Positions 7,511-10,933 of a stretch of DNA of 10,933 bases are shown here, one piece after another. The notes beneath the pieces were generated by a model. The model was given only the letters and a program-made list of their open reading frames with translations, was not told the origin of the DNA and searched no databases. A program made the translations under genes and the position numbers. The stretch's first letter is position 1; each line of letters begins with the position of its first letter. Origin of the DNA: Clostridiales bacterium (GTDB lineage: Bacteria; Bacillota; Clostridia; Oscillospirales; Oscillospiraceae); contig JAAYWX010000378.1 in the NCBI GenBank assembly GCA_012516225.1, forward strand, positions 1 to 10,933, in the 5' to 3' direction.

Positions 7511-8464
7511 ATGACGGGTACGGCACCTAAAGTCGCTGTGATAACAGGTCCTACGGCTACCGGCAAAACTGCCCTCGGCGTCCTTCTTGCGGAATATCTT
7601 GGCGGTGAGATCGTTTCGGCAGATTCCATGCAGGTCTACCGCCGTATGGATATCGGAACCGCTAAGGTGACTCCAGAGGAAATGAGAGGTATTCCTCACC
7701 ATATGATAGATGTCGCCGACCCTTCGGAAAATTACAGCGTTGCGCGCTATGTCAAGGAGGCGGACATCTGCATAAACGATATTTTAAATCGCGGGAAGCT
7801 CCCCATAATCGTCGGCGGAACCGGACTTTATATTGATTCTCTTGTAGCGGGGCGCAGTTTTGACGAAAACGCTTCGGATGAATCTCTGCGAAAACTGCTT
7901 GATGAAAAATACAAAGCCGCCGGCGGGGAAGCTATGTTGCGTGAACTTGCGCAAGTCGACCCCGAACGGGCACAAAAGCTTCATCCCTCGGACAAAAAGC
8001 GTATCCTGCGTGCGTTGGAAGTGTACTATACCACAGTCAGAACCATTTCTGAACACGATGAGGAAACCAGAAAAATCCCTCCTAAGTATGATGCTATGGT
8101 TATAGCTCTCACCTTCGAAAACCGTGCCGATTTGTACGGCAGGATAGACAGGCGTGCAGATCTTATGCTGAAATCCGGTCTTTTTGATGAAGTCCGCTCG
8201 CTCCTTGACAGCGGCGTTTCCCCGGATTGCACTTCAATGCAGGCAATCGGATATAAGGAAGCGGCAATGGCAATCCGCGGCGAAATAAGTGAGGATGAGG
8301 CGGCTGAACTTATTAAGCGCGAAAGCCGCCGCTATGCTAAGCGTCAGCTTACATGGCTCCGCAGAAAAGAAAATATCAAATGGATTATTTGGAAATTTGA
8401 GCCTGATTTGGAATATGCTCGACACATTTCGACACAGTTTTTTATATCTAACGGATTAAAATAG
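7511..8464 (+). CDS. miaA: tRNA dimethylallyltransferase MiaA
   Basis: MiaA transfers the dimethylallyl group from DMAPP to N6 of A37 in tRNAs reading UNN codons, making i6A, the substrate of MiaB. The 317-residue protein has the P-loop GPTATGKT (13-20), ADSMQVYRRMDIGTAK (37-52) with the catalytic Asp, GIPHHMID (60-67), VGGTGLYI (101-108), HPSDKKRILRALE (158-170), the QAIGYKE motif (244-250) and the C-terminal RRYAKRQLTWLRR (273-285). The length is normal for the family. I chose ATG 7511, preceded by GGTGAG with a short spacer, because an upstream in-frame TTG at 7466 would add 15 non-family residues and has no ribosome site. A 68-base gap after mutL shows no clear promoter or terminator, so cotranscription with mutL is likely. 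Confidence 0.97.
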   Translation: MTGTAPKVAVITGPTATGKTALGVLLAEYLGGEIVSADSMQVYRRMDIGTAKVTPEEMRGIPHHMIDVADPSENYSVARYVKEADICINDILNRGKLPIIVGGTGLYIDSLVAGRSFDENASDESLRKLLDEKYKAAGGEAMLRELAQVDPERAQKLHPSDKKRILRALEVYYTTVRTISEHDEETRKIPPKYDAMVIALTFENRADLYGRIDRRADLMLKSGLFDEVRSLLDSGVSPDCTSMQAIGYKEAAMAIRGEISEDEAAELIKRESRRYAKRQLTWLRRKENIKWIIWKFEPDLEYARHISTQFFISNGLK

Positions 8465-8494
8465 AACCTGAACATTTCGTATTGTTTTTAAAAA

Positions 8495-8523
8495 TTGCGA
8501 TTTGTTTAAAATTACTATTTAAT
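8495..8523 (+). promoter_or_regulatory. Candidate internal promoter for hfq
   Basis: In the AT-rich 174-base gap after miaA, TTGCGA (8495-8500, four of six matches to TTGACA) and TTTAAT (8518-8523, five of six to TATAAT) stand 17 bases apart. This would start transcription near 8530 and give hfq a leader of about 108 bases. Other overlapping AT-rich hexamers exist, so the assignment is tentative. Confidence 0.4.
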
Positions 8524-8616
8524 GGGGCGGAAAACCGTGATAAAATTATTTTCAGGCGTTGATGTCCTTTCACAGACCATAAACGATGTCAGGAAATCAC
8601 GAAATATTTTGACCCG

Positions 8617-8629
8617 CTCCGAAAGGGAG
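8617..8629 (+). promoter_or_regulatory. Small hairpin covering the hfq ribosome binding site
   Basis: CTCC (8617-8620) can pair with GGAG (8626-8629), the core of the hfq Shine-Dalgarno sequence, across the loop GAAAG. The start codon is at 8639. The stem has only four base pairs and one possible flanking G-U, so it is weak. It could modestly lower hfq translation or be incidental. Confidence 0.35.
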
Positions 8630-8638
8630 TTGGTATCT

Positions 8639-8890
8639 ATGCAAAAGACACAGCACATTCAGGACACCTTGCTCAACCAAATCAGGAAGGAAAAACAAAC
8701 TGTAACTTTCTTCCTGATGAACGGATTCCAGTTGAAGGGCGTCGTAAAGAGCTTTGACAACTTCGTTGTTATCCTTGAAACGGACGGTCGGCAGCAAATG
8801 ATTTATAAACATGCCATTTCAACCATCGTGCCAGCCACCGCCGTGGATTTAAGGGATTGCAAAACCCCGGACGACAAGGAGTATACATAA
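8639..8890 (+). CDS. hfq: RNA chaperone Hfq
   Basis: Hfq is a hexameric Sm-like ring that binds U-rich RNA ends on its proximal face and A-rich RNA on its distal face, and helps small RNAs act on mRNAs. The 83-residue protein has the N-terminal helix (QDTLLNQIRKEK, 8-19), the Sm1 strand region NGFQLKGVV and F39-DNF, and the Sm2 motif YKHAIST (56-62) whose Lys-His lines the proximal pore. Numbering matches E. coli through F39: Q8 and D9 are kept, and the rim has R16-K17-E18-K19 in place of RRER. The distal-face aromatic is F25. The C-terminal tail is short. ATG 8639 follows GGGAG with a 9-base spacer. The frame stays open to 8522, but that extension lacks a ribosome site and the family does not have it. 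Confidence 0.97.
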   Translation: MQKTQHIQDTLLNQIRKEKQTVTFFLMNGFQLKGVVKSFDNFVVILETDGRQQMIYKHAISTIVPATAVDLRDCKTPDDKEYT

Positions 8891-8919
8891 AGCCTTTGCG
8901 ATTTTATCAGCTCCATTAC

Positions 8920-8999
8920 GGCCCCGAAAAAAAGGAGATACATAGATGAAACGAACGGATAATCTCACCAATCTTGTATCACTGCTCCTTTTCGGGGCC
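8920..8999 (+). promoter_or_regulatory. Long inverted repeat that can mask the HlyD-like gene's ribosome binding site
   Basis: GGCCCCGAAAA (8920-8930) followed, after AAA, by GGAG (8934-8937) is complementary to CTCCTTTTCGGGGCC (8985-8999). The result is a 15-pair stem with one 3-base bulge and a 47-base loop. GGAG is the Shine-Dalgarno core for the ATG at 8946, which sits in the loop. The 3' arm lies in codons 14-18 of the HlyD-like protein. The seven GC pairs at the base make it potentially stable. Translational control is my inference; the complementarity itself is exact. Confidence 0.55.
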
Positions 9000-10142
9000 T
9001 TGCTGGCATATCTGGGAGTATATTTTTTACATTCGGTCACGAATAATATCAGGACAGCTCCGGCCGTCTATGTTTCAATTTCTGAAAACGCTCTTGCTTC
9101 CGGCATAATCGTTCGTCAGGAAACCCTTATGCGCAGCAGCGAAAAATATCTCAGTGTGATTGCGGAAAACGGCCGCCTTGTTTCCAAGGGGGAGCCTATC
9201 GCAGTCCTTTACTCAAATGAGGATGCTTTAAAGCGTGCCTCTGAAATAAAGGATTTGGAACTTAAAAAGCAGTATATAAGTTCCGTACTTGCAGGCATCA
9301 ATTCCGCCGAAGACTTGTCGGACAGGGATAATGCCATCAAAAAAGCTGTTACTTCGCTTACGGCTTCCGCCGTCCGCCGCGAAATGGACAGCCTTGCTTC
9401 AGCCGCAATTTCTCTAAGCTCACTTGTGATAGAAAAATCCGATGTGGGCGCAACAAAGGCGGACCTTGATGCAATAAATGCAAAGATCCAAACTTTAAAG
9501 CAAAACGCACTTAAAGACACCGTTGCGATTACCGCCCAGTCCGCAGGGCTGTTTTCCTCTTCTCCTGCCGGATATGAGCATATCCCTCCCGATATGCTTT
9601 CATCACTTGACCCTGAAAGCTTGAGAAAACTTGAAGAATCTCCGGAGGATGTTCCGGATGAAGTCTTTGGGAAACTTGCTTCGCCCTTTGAATGGTTTTT
9701 TGCGGCCTCGGTTTCTCAGGACGACGCAGCCAAGCTTGAGTCCGGTAAAAGCGCAACTCTCGATTTTGGGAGATATTGCACTGTCCCTATCAAGGCAAGA
9801 GTAGTTTCGATAAGTCCCCCCTCGGCAGGAGAATGCGTTGTCGTTTTCAGATGCACAGAATCGCCTTCCGAAATGCTTTCGGTCAGACGGGTTTCAGCTG
9901 AAATAGTCTTTGGCTCGCATGACGGCATAAGGATACCTAAGGAAGCAGTTCTTTCAGACGAACAGGGTTCTTACGTTTACACATTGACGGGACTGCAGGC
10001 TGAGAAAAAGTATATTCAAATAGTATGGGAAACGGACGAATACTTCCTTGCTGCCGTTTCCGAAGATGCCGGCGGTCTCAGGGCGGGAAACGATATTATT
10101 CTGACAACGAAAGGGATTTATGACGGCAAGGTCCTGAAATAG
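8946..10142 (+). CDS. HlyD-like membrane fusion / periplasmic-adaptor family protein
   Basis: A 398-residue protein with a cytoplasmic N-terminus, one membrane segment at about 9-29 and an extracytoplasmic body. Residues 50-90 resemble the biotinyl-lipoyl half-hairpin of HlyD/RND adaptors. Residues 92-190 are Ala/Lys/Glu/Leu-rich and helical, fitting the coiled-coil hairpin, and SAGLFSSSPAGYE (199-211) starts the return strand. The C-terminal part holds beta-barrel-like segments ending in RIPKEAVL (329-336) and LRAGNDIILTTKG (378-390), as in adaptor C-termini. Such proteins normally link an ABC or MFS exporter to later steps, but no exporter gene is in the window. From recall, HlyD-like genes recur beside yggS and sepF in clostridia, where the role is unclear. 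ATG 8946 follows GGAG with an 8-base spacer. The family call is good, the function is unknown. Confidence 0.8.
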   Translation: MKRTDNLTNLVSLLLFGALLAYLGVYFLHSVTNNIRTAPAVYVSISENALASGIIVRQETLMRSSEKYLSVIAENGRLVSKGEPIAVLYSNEDALKRASEIKDLELKKQYISSVLAGINSAEDLSDRDNAIKKAVTSLTASAVRREMDSLASAAISLSSLVIEKSDVGATKADLDAINAKIQTLKQNALKDTVAITAQSAGLFSSSPAGYEHIPPDMLSSLDPESLRKLEESPEDVPDEVFGKLASPFEWFFAASVSQDDAAKLESGKSATLDFGRYCTVPIKARVVSISPPSAGECVVVFRCTESPSEMLSVRRVSAEIVFGSHDGIRIPKEAVLSDEQGSYVYTLTGLQAEKKYIQIVWETDEYFLAAVSEDAGGLRAGNDIILTTKGIYDGKVLK

Positions 10143-10175
10143 ATCAGGTCCGATAAAAGAAAAGAGTTGGTTTTT

Positions 10176-10880
10176 TTGAGCATATCGGAAAATGTCAAAT
10201 CTGTACTCAGCCGCATTGAAACGGCCGCCAGAGCGGTCGGAAAATCCCCTGATGAAATTTCTCTTATCGCGGCTTCAAAAATGAACTCTGCAGACAGGGT
10301 GGCTGAAGCGATTCGCGCCGGCATAAAAATATGCGGAGAAAACCGCGTACAGGAACTTATGGAAAAAAACGCACTTAACGCCTACAGCGGTGCCTCTCTC
10401 CACTTTATAGGCCACCTTCAAAAAAATAAGGTGAAATATGTGGTAGGTGTCTGCAGCCTCATACAGTCAGTTGATTCGCTCGAACTGCTTTCACTGATTG
10501 ACAGCAGGGCAAAGCAGCTCGGCATTACGCAGGATGTCCTTTTGGAAATCAACATTGCAGGTGAGGAGTCAAAGTCCGGCATGCGTGAATCCGACCTTCC
10601 GGAAATTTTAAAAAAATCCGCAGTTTTTGACTCTGTCCGCATACGAGGCCTTATGGCAATTCCCCCCATATCTCGTTCTAAAGGTGAAAATCGCCCTTAT
10701 TTTGCGCGTATGTATCAGCTTTTTATTGACAATTCATTAAAAAAATACGATAATGTCAGCATGGATTTTTTATCGATGGGTATGAGCGACGATTTTGAAG
10801 ACGCCATAGCGGAGGGCTCGAATATGGTTCGGGTTGGCTCTGCGATTTTTGGTGCCCGTCAGTATCATATTCCGCGATGA
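10176..10880 (+). CDS. YggS/PLPBP-family pyridoxal 5'-phosphate-binding protein
   Basis: A 234-residue fold-type III PLP-binding protein without known enzyme activity. In other bacteria the family (YggS, YlmE, PLPBP) buffers PLP and influences amino- and keto-acid balance. The PLP-binding Lys is K35 in AASKMNSADR. Other family motifs are GENRVQEL (54-61), HFIGHLQKNK (76-85), LSMGMSDDFEDAI (199-211) and VRVGSAIFG (218-226). I chose TTG 10176, which yields the family-typical N-terminus SISENVKSVL. Its ribosome site is a weak AAGAG 9 bases upstream, and the T-run 10171-10177 runs into it. An in-frame TTG at 10167 directly abuts the purine run and is unlikely. It follows the HlyD-like gene by 33 bases and probably shares its transcript. 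In many Firmicutes sepF comes next, beyond this window. Confidence 0.93.
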   Translation: MSISENVKSVLSRIETAARAVGKSPDEISLIAASKMNSADRVAEAIRAGIKICGENRVQELMEKNALNAYSGASLHFIGHLQKNKVKYVVGVCSLIQSVDSLELLSLIDSRAKQLGITQDVLLEINIAGEESKSGMRESDLPEILKKSAVFDSVRIRGLMAIPPISRSKGENRPYFARMYQLFIDNSLKKYDNVSMDFLSMGMSDDFEDAIAEGSNMVRVGSAIFGARQYHIPR

Positions 10881-10933
10881 TTTGTTTATTTCATTTTTGC
10901 ATTTAGCCGCAACGGCAGTATTCTAATTTTTAA
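10881..10933. other. Right edge of window, no feature recognised
   Basis: Fifty-three AT-rich bases follow the yggS-family stop. I see no terminator stem, ribosome binding site or start codon that can be supported before the window ends. Confidence 0.5.

Noticed and set aside
8522..8638. 39-codon in-frame extension upstream of hfq
   Set aside because: No ribosome binding site. It overlaps a candidate -10 box, and Hfq proteins begin at the equivalent of Met 8639.

Overview
The window looks like a chromosomal segment from a low- to mid-GC Firmicute, most likely a clostridium. The grounds are the gene set, the order hfq - HlyD-like protein - YggS, the purine-rich ribosome binding sites, an endonuclease-type MutL and a short Hfq. 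The exact taxon cannot be read from the sequence. It is mostly conserved housekeeping DNA, with one dead insertion sequence at the left edge. I found no new multigene system. The points most worth a second look are RNA-level structures and promoter architecture.

Left edge (1-443): a decayed C-terminal part of an IS3-family transposase on the + strand, carrying two compensating one-base frameshifts, then about 110 bases without a gene. Minus-strand unit (5329 down to 444): a promoter at 5301-5329 reads leftward through miaB (tRNA methylthiotransferase), mutS (mismatch recognition ATPase) and a CPBP/CAAX-type membrane protease gene whose ATG overlaps the mutS stop.

Plus-strand unit (5341 to the right end): a second promoter, overlapping the first, reads rightward through mutL (nicking endonuclease partner of MutS), miaA (tRNA dimethylallyltransferase), hfq (RNA chaperone, probably with an extra promoter of its own), a single-pass HlyD-like membrane fusion protein of unknown role, and a YggS/PLPBP pyridoxal-phosphate-binding protein.

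The two divergent units mirror each other. Each pairs one mismatch-repair gene (mutS or mutL) with one gene for ms2i6A37 tRNA modification (miaB or miaA). MiaA makes the i6A that MiaB thiomethylates, and MutS recruits MutL, so both pathways are split across one 250-base control region. The noncoding structure of most interest is a long inverted repeat (8920-8999) that can pair with the ribosome binding site of the HlyD-like gene. A perfect terminator-like hairpin also lies inside the mutL linker (6562-6588).
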